Positions 1 to 27,127 of a stretch of 64,000 nucleotides of DNA are shown here, piece after piece. Positions within the stretch are counted from its first letter, which is position 1. The number at the start of each line of letters is the position of its first letter. Both the position numbers and the translations under genes were made by a program. The DNA is from Pelodera strongyloides. Taxonomy: Eukaryota; Nematoda; Chromadorea; Rhabditida; Rhabditidae. A model generated the notes under the pieces. The model did no database searches, had not been told where the DNA came from, and saw nothing but the letters and a program-made list of their open reading frames with translations. Where the stretch lies: contig JAANDG010000012.1 of assembly GCA_036852015.1 (NCBI GenBank), positions 496,001-560,000 of the forward strand, written 5' to 3'.

Positions 1-1691
1 CTCTCTCTCTTTCGCTCCCTCTGTCCCTCTTTCTCATTCTGCCTTGCTCGCTCTGATACCAATTCTGATATCTCACCGTTTCAGCTTCTTTTCCTAATAT
101 CATTTATCGCCTCCAACACTTATTATTTTGATCTTTATAGGTGACCGCCTACTTCGCTTCGGGAGAGACCTTTTTTCGGTTTCCCCATTGATATCGACCT
201 ATATATAGCGTCATGAGCTATTTTCAATTCCTTCTGTATCTTCAAAGGTGATCGTGATCTTCTATTAAACAATACCAAAGTTTACCTAATGTTTTGGGGA
301 ATACTTATACTTTTGTGATAGTTGTTATTCTCTCGGAAAAAAACATGTTCTAGTTGCTAGTTGTTGCGCTAGTTACCAGTTGTTTGTTTCATTGTTTGAT
401 TTGGATGTTGTTGATGAAGTTTTACGAGATTGGGAAATTGTCTCCAGTGCTCCTATTATCAGTGTTGCAGGTTCCAGGTACAATGAGGGTATTTTATTTT
501 GTTATGTTAGTTAGTTGTAGATTGCAATTCTTTGCACCCTGCTCCTGCTTGTAGCGGAAGTGTTGGTTACGGTAACCACTTACTGTAGGCGCGCGTGAAA
601 TTTGAAAGTGCTGAGTTTATGGTAAACATCTTCAGCCTCAGAACAACCTATCCTATATGATGCTAGTTCTAGGAAAGGTCATAACATGATGACGTCATAA
701 CGTCAGTTTTATTCATAACGTCAGTTTTATGCTGCTAGATGGGAAAACTCCTGAGGTTTATCATTAGTCGTTTCTGTGCTAGCATGATTAGACAGTTTTT
801 ATTCGTACAATATATTGAGGTGGTTCCGTGTAGGCATTTGATCTTTGGAAACTTATAGCAGACATCGTAAATTGTTCTCAATCTTTATTTCTTTCTCTCT
901 CTCGCTTACTTGTAGTCATTGTCCCACATATTTCTCTCTACTTCTTGTCTCTTCTCCGCTGGTACGAGTCCTGGTAATCTACCGCTGCTCTGGCTCTGAC
1001 GTCTGCTCCTATCTCAAACCGGAACCGTATTTATCTCTTGCTTTTTATAAAATAAAAGAAGAAACAACATTTCTCATTGATATTCCAAAAATCAGCGACC
1101 ACACTATGAAGCCTGTATGATATGGAACAATTTTATCATAACACCTCTTGCGTGAGCATTTGTAATTTGTTAGACTTATTAGACTTAGGCTTAGGCTTGG
1201 GCCTAGGCTTACGATTACGCTTAGACGTATGCGTAGCTTATGTTTACAATTAGACAAATTGGACTCAGGAGCTCAGTCGTCGATCCCATCTCCTCTTTAT
1301 TACTTACAATTAGTCGCGAGATGTTTAGATGTGTTTCACAGTTAGCTTGTAAGGCTGTAGAACATTCTTGCACATTTCACGTTCCCCTTCCAGATTATGT
1401 ACTCTCATTTTTGTGTTCTTCCATCTTCCTTGTTGTGACCGTAGCCCTCAGTAAATACATTTCCTCCAACGATTAGATGTCCAAAATGGATAAGGAATTA
1501 TAAAGCAAACATACAAGAATCCGAGACTTTGACTATTCCAAAAAATTGTTGGTTTACTCACATTGGGCTTTATTACCATTACGTGAAGCGGCAATATAGT
1601 CAGTGAGACCGTTTGTTACCAGCTGAATGTATAATATTCTATTAATTCAGGTAAATATTACCAATTAATTATTTTTCCGCACCGCGTTATT
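1..1691. other. 5' flank of the carboxypeptidase gene, no gene recognised
   Basis: The first 30 or so bases are a CT-rich microsatellite. Short open frames here have no splice context or family resemblance, and I do not call them. The only structured piece is the hexamer array at 1179-1226. The promoter of the carboxypeptidase gene should lie in the last few hundred bases, but I see no clear TATA box. Confidence 0.6.
1179..1226. repeat. Degenerate TTAGGC-like hexamer array (eight units)
   Basis: Eight consecutive hexamers in register: TTAGAC, TTAGGC, TTAGGC, TTGGGC, CTAGGC, TTACGA, TTACGC, TTAGAC. Two are exact TTAGGC, the canonical nematode telomere unit, and the others are mostly one or two substitutions away. 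This is seen directly. That it is an interstitial telomere relic is an inference; it could also be a chance or unrelated minisatellite. Confidence 0.55.
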
Positions 1692-4600
1692 ATGAAAGGC
1701 CTGAGCCGGTTTCCGACGCTACCGTTAGCACTTCTTATATCGACGTTTGTCATCAACAGCACAAGGTATTTTATTGTGATATTGAAAGGCCTAAAACCGT
1801 TTAACATCACCCTCGACTACTTTACAATCTGCAGGTTTTATGAGTTATAAGTCCTCGTTTATTGATGACATTGCTGTTATTTCGTTAGAAATCTTACATA
1901 AGAACTCTATTTTCTTAGTTCTCCGCTTCCACCCAAGGATGCTGATAACCATGCAGCATTGGTCAAGCAGTACGAGTCTTATAACAAGTACGTTATTTTA
2001 TTTTATTTTATTTTATTTTATTTATTAGCTTAAAGATTTTAAGGACGCATTAATTGTTCCTTGTGTCTGAATACGGTAGCTCCTTTAAAGGATCGCATTC
2101 ACTTCAAATTCGCCTTTTTACTTCAATTATCCATAAACATGAAAAAGCACCTAGAAAAATACCATTCCGGTGTCAATTTACTGAAAAATTAACCCAGGGA
2201 AAGAAATCCCCTCGGTTGCGTTCTAATTACGTACAGTATGACAACGACAACTGAGACAGTAGAGCAAACACTTTCCCTCTTCCCCGGTTTTTCTTTGTTT
2301 TGTCATCATTGGCAACCGGCCAAGTCCCGTTGCGATTTAGAAAACACCCCATTTTGTCAAAAATCAGAACTCAACACAAGGGATTTCTTTCCCTGTGATA
2401 AATGTTCCGTAAATCGGTATTGGAAAGGTATTTTTCTAAGTATCTTTTTATATTTATTGATAAGTGAAGTAAAAATGCGAAATTGAAGTGACTGCGATCC
2501 TTTAAGATTTTGAGTGTTACACATAGCTGTTTTTACTTCACAGTACTGTTTACGATTGTACATATCACACGGATTATATTATTAAACAATAACATTTATG
2601 CTTTCTTAATAAACGGATTCTGATTTTTAATTAGTACAAGAAGTGAATGCATCTGGCTCTCTTGCAGCATCTTCCCTCCTCTTCCCGAAGATGATGCTGA
2701 TCTCGTGCTAGGAGACTACTATTCCTATGCGAGTATTGTGGATTACATGAATAAGGTACAGGAATTTTCTTATTTAAAAGAGAACATACCTTACCTTGAA
2801 TACCTTGAAGACCGTTATATCAGCTCGTATGTTCACCGAAGTAAAGAGAACATATTCATCCATATTATCATGCCTCATTATGGCCCAAACTAACCATGTA
2901 AATGTAGAGCGGACCAGGTTTTATGATAATTTTTGTTTCATTAGAAAATTAAATTGTGGCAATTACAGACATCGGCCAAGTACTCAAACAGTCAGTTGAT
3001 CACCGTGGGAGTAAGTGAGCAGGGAAAACCGATATTCGGAATACAGGTACATTTTACGAATTATTTCTTTATTTTCTTAATAACTTTAATCCTACTTATT
3101 TCCAACTGTGGGGGCTTACTTCGAAAAACCTTGGTTCTCCCGGATCCCGTCTATGTACGTCAACTCCAGTTGGCACACTTGTGGCGCGCCAAATGTGCGC
3201 CATCTTTTCGCCGCACCTCCTTTTTCGTCATAGGTCACGGCGCAAACAAGCATTTTTATCAATGTAAGCTGATAATTTCTTGTTTCAGATCGGTTCCTCT
3301 CCGAGAAATAAGTTTGCAGTAATCGACGGTGGGATCCACGCTCGGGAATGGACTGCAGTTCATGTGGCTGTCTATTTCATTGATAAAGTAGGTTTGCATT
3401 AGTTTTTATTGTATAACAATACATATTTCACGGTTCAATACTTCAAGAACGTGCTCCAGGGTAGTTCAACATATGGTTCCTATGCATGGTTCCGCACAGG
3501 AATCAGTCATAGAAGACTCCAGAAGATGAAAGTCTTCAAGCTAGGCTAACGGGTATTATTGTCCTTTCCAACGGGGTCTTTCATCCATTTATTGACTTTT
3601 TTATGTTTCAGTTCACTGCCAATCCCGCCCCCTCAGTTATGGGTCTTTTACAAAGTTGGAACATTGTAATTATTCCCGTATTGAATCCTGATGGATATGA
3701 ATATACGCGGGAAGAAGCAGAACCAGGGGCACTTTATAAGGTAACTCATCTAAAGTGATTGCAGAGCATAATCAGTAGACTGATCAATGATGGACTCCTC
3801 ACTTACTTTGGATTCTAACAGTAGCTTCTTTTTCTTATTATGCACAGTTCTAACGTCCACGAGCATACATACATATTAGATAGCTTAACATGCATGGCAA
3901 AAGAAGAATCCATGTTTTTCACTGGAGCAAGTGTTTTCATTTCAATGCATAATACAGTGCACAGTTTACTGTGTGAAGAGCACAGCTACCGTAGGACCAA
4001 AAGAGGAAGAATATCGGATTCCCACATCACCCCTTTTGAATTTTCCTCGTTTTACACACATCTCTATTCAGCATCGTCTCTGGCGCAAGAACCGCCACAA
4101 TATTTCTGCCAATTGTGAGGGCGTTGATCTGAACAGAAATTGGGGTTACAAATTCTCGCGTGAGTTTATAATTCTCTCCTCTATTAGCCTATTTCTTATT
4201 AGCAGTACTTGGTAGATATAAAACGTCCCTTGACTTCATACATAACATGAACCTTATAAATAAAAAGTTGCTGAAATAAATTGTGGTGATGTTTATTCCT
4301 TATTTTCAGAGCTGGAACAGCACGCTACATATTGTTCCAACACATTTGCTGGTGATAGACCATTCAGTGAATCTGAGACCAGGTGAGATAAACTTCCTTT
4401 ACTGACAAGACGCGAAAAATCTGCGTCTAGGCTTTCAGCCAGCCGTTGGTTGCGTGTAGAGTAAGATAAACCGAGTTTATGTTTAAAACAGTTCTAACCG
4501 CCGTGGAAAAGGGGTGACCGTCAGTGTGCGCGAAGTGCGCCATAGGTGCGCGAAAACCACCTCATGCTCTTTTACAGCGCACTTGTGGCACACAGGTCAA

Positions 4601-6235
4601 ACACTGTTCTGCGCGTAGTTTCACCAGTGTCAACCCTTTGTATTCCCAGAACCTACAGTGCCTGGCTGAAGACCGTATCCAATCTGTCATTATATATGAC
4701 CCTTCACTCACATGGACAACTTTGGCTGTATCCATTTGCATACGCGCCAGATACCTACACTGATCATATACGGAAAACGGTAGGACATTTTTTTTTAGGA
4801 ATTCAGGCTGAGGCGCGGCCTTTGCTGTCCTCTGTGCATTTGCACTAACATTTGTACATTTTTTGTTGTTGTAATCATAGATAACTTGCTGTGACAGCAT
4901 GTTCTCAGCACCAATGTTTTGGAATATCTTTATTTTGTAGATGTAACACGAATAAATTGAGCTCCCTTCATCTAACAATCTAGATAAAATCTTTATTTAA
5001 ACACTGAACAAAAATACAAAAATACAGTAAAACCAAGGTAGTAAAGAAAAAGGACACACATGGATGTTACCAAACGAGAGGACACACAAGCAAGAATCTT
5101 TATTTTCGTATTGTTACAACAAGGTATATTTGCCAGTCTCCTAATACAGAGAATTGGTTTGTGATGTTTACGTCCTACCTGAGTATCCTAAACATAATTG
5201 TTCTTCTTCTTCAGGTCTACGTGGCCCAAAAAGCTGTGGACGAAATTGAGAAACAGAGCGGTGTCCGCTACACGCACGGAACCCCGGCTAATCTACTTTG
5301 TGAGATTTTCCTCCCATTTGTTTTCTTCTTTTTCATCATCATAAGATTGATTAGTGGAACCCTCGTGTGCTACGTACATTGCAACTTGTATGTAGAAAAC
5401 TCTATCACAACTCCAATACACGCCTAGCACAGAAGTAGCACAACGATCCGCGGTTTTCATTTACATTGATGGGTCTGCTACAGACATACATTTTTTCTCA
5501 AGCCGCCCACTGTAATATACGAAAAAAAACCGGTAAGGCTTAAGCTTAGACTAAATTCAACTCTTTGCAGACGAATCGTCCGGCTCTTCAATGGATTGGG
5601 TTCAGGCAAATCTCATGCCTGACTACGTGTTCGCCGTCGAAGTCCGCCCAAGTACCGATGACCGTAAGTAACCTATATCCTATCCCTTCCTTACCTTCCC
5701 TTTTGCGATCTGGCGCTCCTATGGCACATTTTTGGCGCATACTAGGCGAACACATCCATAGTTTCAACATGTTCAGAGAATGGATTCATCCTTGAGAAGT
5801 CACAACTAATTCCGGCTTCACAAGAAGTTTTCATTGGACTGAAGACAATTATGGAGACCGCCGATAAATTAGAAGGGAAACAATTCACATCGGACGGTTA
5901 GTGTTTAGGAGACACATAGAGAGAGAGGGTGACACACAGGGAGAGAGAGGTAAAGTGCGGATTCGAGAGCTAGAGAGAACAGCAGAGTTGAGAGAGAGAA
6001 TCACAGAGAGAGAGAGAATCACAGAGAGAGAGAGACTTAGAGAGACAACGAGTATTCCTTCAAAATTATCACATCCGTACTTCCAGGTCCAATAGTGCAC
6101 CTACGAAGTGACAAACACCGTATGCGTCCTGTGGAACCCCCGACAACCCACATAAGTGCCAGCAAAGACGACGATGTACACAGAGAAAGGAGCGAATGGG
6201 AGACGTGGATAGATAATTTATTCCAAAAGGCATAG
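1692..6235 (+). CDS. Secreted M14 zinc carboxypeptidase, 13 exons, 424 aa
   Basis: Exons: 1692-1765, 1919-1987, 2668-2755, 2969-3046, 3289-3387, 3612-3740, 4072-4159, 4310-4382, 4650-4779, 5215-5299, 5571-5663, 5777-5896, 6087-6235; all phases join and end in TAG. Residues 1-24 look like a signal peptide (start MKGLSRF, hydrophobic LPLALLISTFV). The catalytic domain starts near residue 61 (GDYYSY). Zinc ligands are H120 and E123 in HAREW, and H252 in LHSHGQ. Substrate-binding residues are R184, N200 and R201 (NRNW) and Y305; the catalytic glutamate is E328 (FAVEVRP). M312 stands where pancreatic CPA has Ile255 and CPB has Asp, so a hydrophobic C-terminal substrate is inferred. Only about 36 residues separate the signal from the domain, against about 90 for a typical propeptide. 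A hydrophilic tail of about 50 residues follows the domain. AATAAA lies near 6710. The gene converges on COPA. Confidence 0.9.
2083..2506. mobile_element. Inverted-repeat element, family A copy 1 (in carboxypeptidase intron 2)
   Basis: Left end reads CTTTAAAGGATCGCATTCAC and the right end is its near reverse complement (GTGACTGCGATCCTTTAAG). The similarity continues inward for about 100 bp on each side (TTTTTACTTCA / TGAAGTAAAAA). There is no coding capacity, so this is a MITE-like non-autonomous DNA element. Related copies are at 21971-22711 and 26707-27127. Confidence 0.7.
5917..6035. repeat. GA-rich microsatellite in the last carboxypeptidase intron
   Basis: Imperfect GA/GAGAGA runs with CACAGA interruptions fill most of the intron at 5897-6086. 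The long arginine/glutamate-type open frames across it are repeat artefacts. Confidence 0.8.
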
Positions 6236-7356
6236 AGGAGAGAGATAGAGATAAGAGAGAGGAAGACAGAACTATAGAAGTCGGAGATGAGAGAATCGAA
6301 AGAGAAGCAAGGACTGACAGAACCCAAAGCCTAGAGAGTATCTCACTGTTGTAAATTAAAAAAAAGATACACCGGATAATGCATTTTTCTTGAAACCATC
6401 ACCAACGCTACGATAGAAAGATCTCTTGCTGGCTGACACTCATACGTTCAAAATAAAAGCGCTTTTCCTATCTCTAATACGTCACATAGTTAGTTGTGCA
6501 TAAAATACTCTAGTCCCGGGTCTGTCACGCTATTATTGTTAATTCGCGCGGTTTTTTATTCAATTATATTATTTTCTTTGTTGATTAATATCCTCTAAAT
6601 ATAATAACTTCCATTCTATTTGATTCTATGAATCCCCTTGATTGTACCTCCTCTGTGTACAAAGAACAACTTGATCTCAAAACCTTTTATACGGGTATAC
6701 AATGTAGTTTATAAATAAAGACATATAAATTAAAATAGTCTCTTTTTTGTTTCATTATCACATTTCAAGACAACAAACAATCGATAAATAATATTACTAT
6801 CATGCAGTAAAGATCAACCACACTCATAAATCAAACCGAAAACACATCCATCATTCACTTCACAGTATAAAAAAAAGTTCTAAAAAACTCAATAACATAG
6901 AAGGAAAACCAGTTTCGCAGGCTAAAATACTAGTAACCCTTAAAATGTGTGTATGTATTGTGTGGGTAGGAAAAACAAACAAAAAGTCAGTCTCCTTATC
7001 AAGTACAAACTTCGCTAAAACCAAATTGCTTGCAAATTGCAACTCACTACTGTAGTGATGATATTCAATAGACCACAAATCACAAATTATGACTACTGAT
7101 ACTTATTAAACAAGGATAAAAAGCTGCAGAATACAAGTAGCGGTCCATGCTACAACCCGGTTCCACGTGTAACAAATCTCTCCACAGGTTGGAGGTTGGT
7201 TGTTTGAAAAGATGGATCTAATATCGTGCATTGTGCATGGCCCGAAACTTGCATAGCAACAGGAATAGGATTACTTACTTCGGCTTAGTTACAACAATAT
7301 CACAGTTGAAAAGCACAGATTAGAAAACAAAGATTCTTGCATACTTGGTTCCCACT
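6236..7356. other. 3' UTR and spacer between two convergent genes
   Basis: The carboxypeptidase 3' UTR starts here, with a polyadenylation signal (AATAAA) near 6710 in AT-rich DNA. From the other side the COPA 3' UTR runs on the minus strand from 7356 downward. No gene or repeat is recognised in between. Confidence 0.6.
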
Positions 7357-21572
<14,216 letters not shown>

Positions 21573-21970
21573 TGTTCCAGGCAAGGAACCCTGAAAATCA
21601 ACAATAAGAATCAATATAAAATGCAAAAACTGAAAGAAATCTCACTGCACACGGTAGTCGCCACAACGAAAGTAGCGAAAAAAAGGGTCTTTCTTGATTA
21701 GGAAATCAGTAAATGAAACAATAATTAACGCAACACATTCATTTACAACAAAATTATACAACAAAATAACGAATAGCAAAATTTAGTAGTGTTGGCAGTT
21801 TGCCTACAGTAATCAAAAATTCAAAATCCCGCTCCTTCTCCTGCGCGCTATATAGAATTTCTTGTGTACAGTAATCTTTGAATATTTCCGGTGTTACAGG
21901 TTGCCAATGTTCTAACTTCTAACGGGAAAAGCTGAGCATGATAAAAAAATTATACCAAAATTGAACACTC

Positions 21971-22711
21971 TTAAAGGTCACTTCAAATTCGTATTTTTAC
22001 TTCATTTATACATAAACATTAAAATATTAGAAAAATACATTTCCTGTATCAATTTACTGAAAATTTAACTCAGGGAGGGAAATCACTGCGTATGAGTTTT
22101 ACTAATATACCCTAGTTTATAATTGCCCGTATAGTTGATAATAAATACCCTGCAGTGATAAACCACACGCCAGGTGCAACACTGCAGGCTGTTTATTCTC
22201 CAAGTACTCCTGGCTCCTGGCAATTGCACATATGCCCCGGCGACGGTAATTTACCAAAACCCATTCGCATTGATTTCTCTCCCTGATAGTGTATTTATCT
22301 CCAGTTTCGCAGGGCCGAAACAGGGCGAATCTGGCCCAAAAATCATTCAGCGCGGCTTTCACTTTCCATACATAAGCACAATTTGAAACTCGCTACAAAA
22401 ATTGAAAATCAGGGACAAATTTGAATTTAATACAGATATTCGCATGCAAGTAGCTAATACGTGTACTAATTCAAATTTGTCCCTGATCTTCAATTTTTGT
22501 AGCGAGTTTCTTAATGAGTTTCTATATGGAAAGTGAAAGCCGCGCTGAATGATTTTTTGAGGTGTTTCGGCCGTGCGAAACTGGAGATAAATACACTATG
22601 AGTTCTCTGTTCTATGTTTTTGCAATAGCTGCATATTGTTTTATAAATCTTCTTGTATTTAATAAAAATCGAATAAAATAGTTGAATTTGAAGTGACTGC
22701 ATCCCTTTAAA
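21971..22711. mobile_element. Inverted-repeat element, family A copy 2, with nested hairpin
   Basis: Ends TTAAAGGTCACTTCAAATTC and GAAGTGACTGCATCCCTTTA match family A copy 1 at 2083-2506. The interior is interrupted by a second palindromic element at 22287-22600, whose arms start TAGTGTATTTATCTCCAG and end in its reverse complement. The nesting gives a relative age: family A inserted first. Confidence 0.7.
22287..22600. mobile_element. 314 bp palindromic element nested in a family A element
   Basis: The two halves are near-perfect reverse complements: GTGTATTTATCTCCAGTTTC on the left against CTGGAGATAAATACAC on the right, and GCTACAAAAATTG against CAATTTTTGTAGC toward the centre. There is no coding capacity. 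Confidence 0.75.
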
Positions 22712-23403
22712 GTAAATTTAGCACGAACGAACATTAGGTTTTCATATGGTAGAGCTTTTTCAAATCTTGCAGAGAATTGCAAGCCAAAATTTAATTTTTT
22801 GCCGTGGTTTTCGGCCATACTAAACTAACTATTGGGTTGCCCATTTTGAAATGAGTTCATCCGATTTCGTTACCCTGTTCTGCTTTCGCATCGTGAAACG
22901 TTGATAGTGCGCCGCGAAAAAACGTGTGCGCCTAGCTCTCGCCGCGAACTCGTCCAGCTTTCGGCAGCTCTCGCGAAGTTCGGAGTATTCCTCATATGCA
23001 ATACAAAAGAATTTCTCCCGTACCTGACTAGGCGCATGGAATTCCGCGCCAAGTTATGGTTCACCGCGCACCGCTAAGTTTCATCAGGGCCTTCTTATGC
23101 CTATATGTTGCCATCTGGCTTCAGTTCTAGCTCTAGTTCTCTCCTTGTGCTACGGTATCACGCATCATCTGCAGATCTTTAGTCGTCTCCTAATTGTAAT
23201 TGCTGCACATTCTCAGCAACTATCCACGTTTACTTTACAACAAACAAGAGTGGCTATGCTATGTAAATGTGAGGAGAGTCCGAGCAGAACATCCAATGGA
23301 TAGCATAGTAGGGAAGGAGGACGCGGTATAACTTACAGAAGTTTTTTTCGAGAGTCGCTGGCCTGCAGCTTGCAAACATACAGTTTATTGACCCTTCGAG
23401 TAA

Positions 23404-23443
23404 ACCCTCTCTCTTCTATCTCAGACCTCTCTCTCCCTCTCCT

Positions 23444-23478
<35 letters not shown>
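23404..23478. repeat. CT microsatellite
   Basis: A CT-rich tract ending in a pure CT run of about 26 bp. Confidence 0.85.
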
Positions 23479-24089
23479 GAGTTCTCTCATACCGTCTCTA
23501 TCTCTCCTTTAATCTTTCTATCTCTCTCCATCACCCTCTCAAGTCATTTTAGACAAACCCCACTTCAGATAAGAAGCAGTTTAGATAAAAAAAAGCTGAT
23601 GTAGTTTAGATGTATTACACATTTTTTTGGCATTTTCATTCCCTCGTTTGCATAAACATACGACGACAATTAAAGTGCAAATAACCTCTGTGAACCACAG
23701 TTACAGTTAGTGTAGCATAATTTATATACCATTACAACTTTTCCATCTTATTTATTACAATTTTACAGAATTTTTTTAGCTACTTATGTAGGGTAGGGGT
23801 TCCATGTCGCTTCTATTACCTCACTACCTGTCAAATCTCCTCTGTATTATGTGCACGCGAAATCCTAGAGAACTAGTCTACTGACAGATGTCAAAGGCTG
23901 ATGAACCTGCAGGCTTGATCAGACTGGCCAAAAACCTGATATTCTAAGTCTCAAGTCCCAGAATTACATATGATTTTCTTTTAGAATTGGTTTTTTGGCA
24001 CTAGCGCAGATTGTTTTCATGAAAAAAATACACAACTGAGCAAACGCGCTATCGCCTGGCAAAAAGGGGAGACTTTCCCACTAATTGTA

Positions 24090-24215
24090 AGTTGCGCGGC
24101 GGTGCGCCGGAGTCGCGCCGGAAGGTGTTCAAGTATAGCTGGCACACCTACGGGTACGCCAGAAGTGTGCCAAAAGCGCGCCACAGGTGCGCCGCAGGAG
24201 TGCGCCACTAGTACT
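24090..24215. repeat. Cluster of GGCGCACC / TGGCACACC-like motifs
   Basis: Within 126 bp the motif recurs in variants such as GTGCGCCGG, TGGCACACC, TGTGCCA, GCGCGCCACAGGTGCGCC and GTGCGCCAC. The cluster is GC-rich in an AT-rich context. Smaller clusters of the same motif occur at a dozen other places in the window. Confidence 0.6.
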
Positions 24216-26214
24216 ATATTGTAGTAAACCCGAATTTCACATTCCAATGCACTGCTGAAAACCGGAATAAATTTTGTGTACAGGGTTATATTTAATTGAG
24301 CCTTTGAAAGAAATTAACACATTTGTTTTTGGATGCAAAGAACGATCAGGCACTACACAACCGGTTTAGTTTTTCTCCTAATTTTCTGCAACCTTTTCGT
24401 GATAAGTTGTTTATATTAATTTGATTTTTTTTGTATGTTTTTATGAGTTTTCTTTTTAGTCCAATACGCAATACCAGTCGGCTAGCGCCGCCTGACCTGA
24501 GGCAGCTTTACGTTTGAAATAAAATTGAATACTTATACTCTTCCAAGGCTTATGTAAATAAACGACAACGCATACTTTGAAGACGGACGAAATACCAAGG
24601 CCTGCCTCTGCCTATACCAAACGCCTGGAACGTATATTTTCCTGACGCGAATCTTCACAAACAAACATATCAACTTTGTTTTTGCCCCTGAACTGCTCTT
24701 CTCCCACTTCCATACATGTGATTTCGTTAAATGAAATAGGAATAAATAGTAGTACATTCTAATGTACTTTTGCCTCAATTTAAAATTTGTACCATTCTTA
24801 TTCACACAATAGTTCATTGTGTTCATTCTTTGTTGTCTCACTACAAGTTTATCCACCAAATTTAGATCATAAAAAACGTGAAATAGCGCGTAGTTGGTTG
24901 TTTACTCTCTCATACACAACATATAGTACTGGTACAGTTAAATAAACTCTATTTTATCGCAACCACTTCTCTGTGGTAGGTTTACTAATTTTGTTTGTCT
25001 CCTTGTAGCATAGAAAAATTTACTATGTAGGCAATCTAATCAGGAAAAGTTTCAAGATTCCCCATCTCAGGCTTGCGCGACATTTGGCACATCTGTGGCA
25101 CACCTATCGCGCTCCTAACAAGAAGATCGCTACATTTGTGCCATGTTTTAGCCATGCAGCTTTTCTCGCCTTCGCACGTTTTTTTATAAATGTACTTATC
25201 TTTCGCAGTATGATGTTCATTTTTTTTGTCTCTCTACCAATATCGCGTGTACTGGAACAGCCCGTATCTTCTGTTATTCATTTTTCTCAGTCATAATGCA
25301 TATGTGATCATTGATAGTTGATCAAAAGAATTACTTATTTGTGAAAAAAATAGTGCCTTTATTTTACCGTGCCGTATCTTCAAATCTTTTCTCTAACAGT
25401 AATAATCCACGATTTTCATCTGATTCCGTATTATCCATTGCTTACCCTCCTCTCTGAATGTCATACATTTTCCCATACACAAGATTTTCGGAGAGTCGTG
25501 ATTCAAATTCTTCCCATTATGTTTATTTATTTATATTTCATTCCACTTGGCTGTCTTAATTGGGGGATATTATGCTGTCATCTTCGCACCATATCATGTA
25601 TACCCCATGCAAATATTTGGGGGATTTGGTAGTCAAAGGGAGGACTATGCCAAGCCTTCATGTAAGACAAAGACAAGGTTCTTGCTTTGTCTTCAATAGT
25701 GAATATGCTAATTTATATTTCTATTTTTGTTATCTAATCCTTCAAGGGTTTTCTGCATAAATTGTTGTAGTATGCTCAATCTTTTCAAACGAGTTTTTGA
25801 AATGTATCTTTGACAACTGCATTTCTACGTATATTTGTGTCAAATGCGGTCGTATTGGGGTAGTTTTTTTATTCTAATCACACTCATTTGCATATGACAC
25901 ATGGAAATTCAGATACTCATCATATTTTTCAAAGACCCGCTTTAAAAAAAGAAATGTTCAAAGCTTCTCATGACTCGCTCCACAGAGGTCCTGAGATACG
26001 AAAAACTCCAGATGACAATTTTTTTATATGTCTTCAGTGAGCTAGGTTTCTGAAGTTTAACGATGATCACGTCAGTGGTAAAAGTCAAATCAATTATCAC
26101 TGCCTAGCGATCTATTTACAAACTTAGAAAGTTTATTCAACGGCGGTCCTCAAGCGGTCTGTGCTCGAAAGTAACTCCACACCTCTCCCCTCTTTCGTAA
26201 ACACTACTTTGTGC

Positions 26215-26229
26215 TTCTCTCCCCCTCTC

Positions 26230-26263
<34 letters not shown>

Positions 26264-26290
26264 TTCTTTATTCTCTCTCTCGCAACTTTG
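26215..26290. repeat. CT microsatellite
   Basis: Nearly pure CT run with a few interruptions. An open frame rich in serine and leucine crosses it and is not a gene. Confidence 0.85.
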
Positions 26291-26706
26291 TTGCAATGCT
26301 ATACAAACGGATTTATTCATGGTCGCTTATTTTTTATGTTTAATCATCTGTCTATACAAATTGACATTATTTTTATTTTGCTTTTGATTACGTATGGATT
26401 CAAATTCCGGAAGAAGTTTTTGCTTTGTTAAAAAATATCATATGTAAGAGAATTACTGAAGAAATGAAGGTCATGAATTCGTGTTTCTGCTGGGAAGATG
26501 AGCTGCAGGATCGTTTATTTACTTTGTCTTTCCTTTTGTTTGAGAAAGTGACTTGACAATACTAATAAATATTTTGACTACTGTAACTTTCTGTAATAAA
26601 GCTGGGAGGTGATAAGTTATTCTCGAATCGTCATTTTCATTCCGTATTCTTTCGTGCGCCTGAATTCTGCCCGCTTACTACAATTCTTCCCCGGTTCTGC
26701 ATATTC

Positions 26707-27127
26707 TTTAAAGGAAGGCAGTCACGATAGTTTCGCAATTTTTATTTAATTTTCATTAAATATAGGCACTTATCAGAAAACATCCGATACCAATACCAAT
26801 TTCCAGAAAAATAAACTCGGGGAGAGAAATAACTGAGGATGGGAGTTACTCGACTACAGTAGATACAGTCCCTGCAAAGTCTCTTTAGAATATAATAAAT
26901 ATCCTGCGGTGTTAGTCAATTGTGTGTATTCACACTCGGCTGCAATCCGGGCAATTGCTTTCATGCACATATATTGTTATCCAGTCACTCCCATTCTCAG
27001 TGAATTATCTCCCTGAGTTCGTTTCTCTTTAACTTCATATCGGTACCATATTTTTCTTTACATATTCCTATATTTAATGAAAATCAAATAAAAATAGCGA
27101 AAATATCGTGACTGCGTTCCTTTAAAG
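26707..27127. mobile_element. Inverted-repeat element, family A copy 3
   Basis: Left end TTTAAAGGAAGGCAGTCACG, right end CGTGACTGCGTTCCTTTAAA. About 40 bp of each arm pair, and the interior carries no coding sequence. It has the same termini as the copies at 2083-2506 and 21971-22711, which defines one family. Confidence 0.75.

Noticed and set aside
1829..1918. Alternative early acceptor (CTGCAG at about 1833) for carboxypeptidase exon 2
   Set aside because: It runs into a stop within a few codons; the acceptor at 1917-1918 gives a clean in-phase exon.
2238..2563. Overlapping frames of 68-82 codons on both strands
   Set aside because: They lie inside a MITE-like element, have no family match, and similar frames are absent in the related copies.
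5885..6327. Frames on both strands rich in Arg/Glu or Ser/Leu
   Set aside because: They arise from the GA repeat in the last carboxypeptidase intron and from other-frame reading of its final exon.
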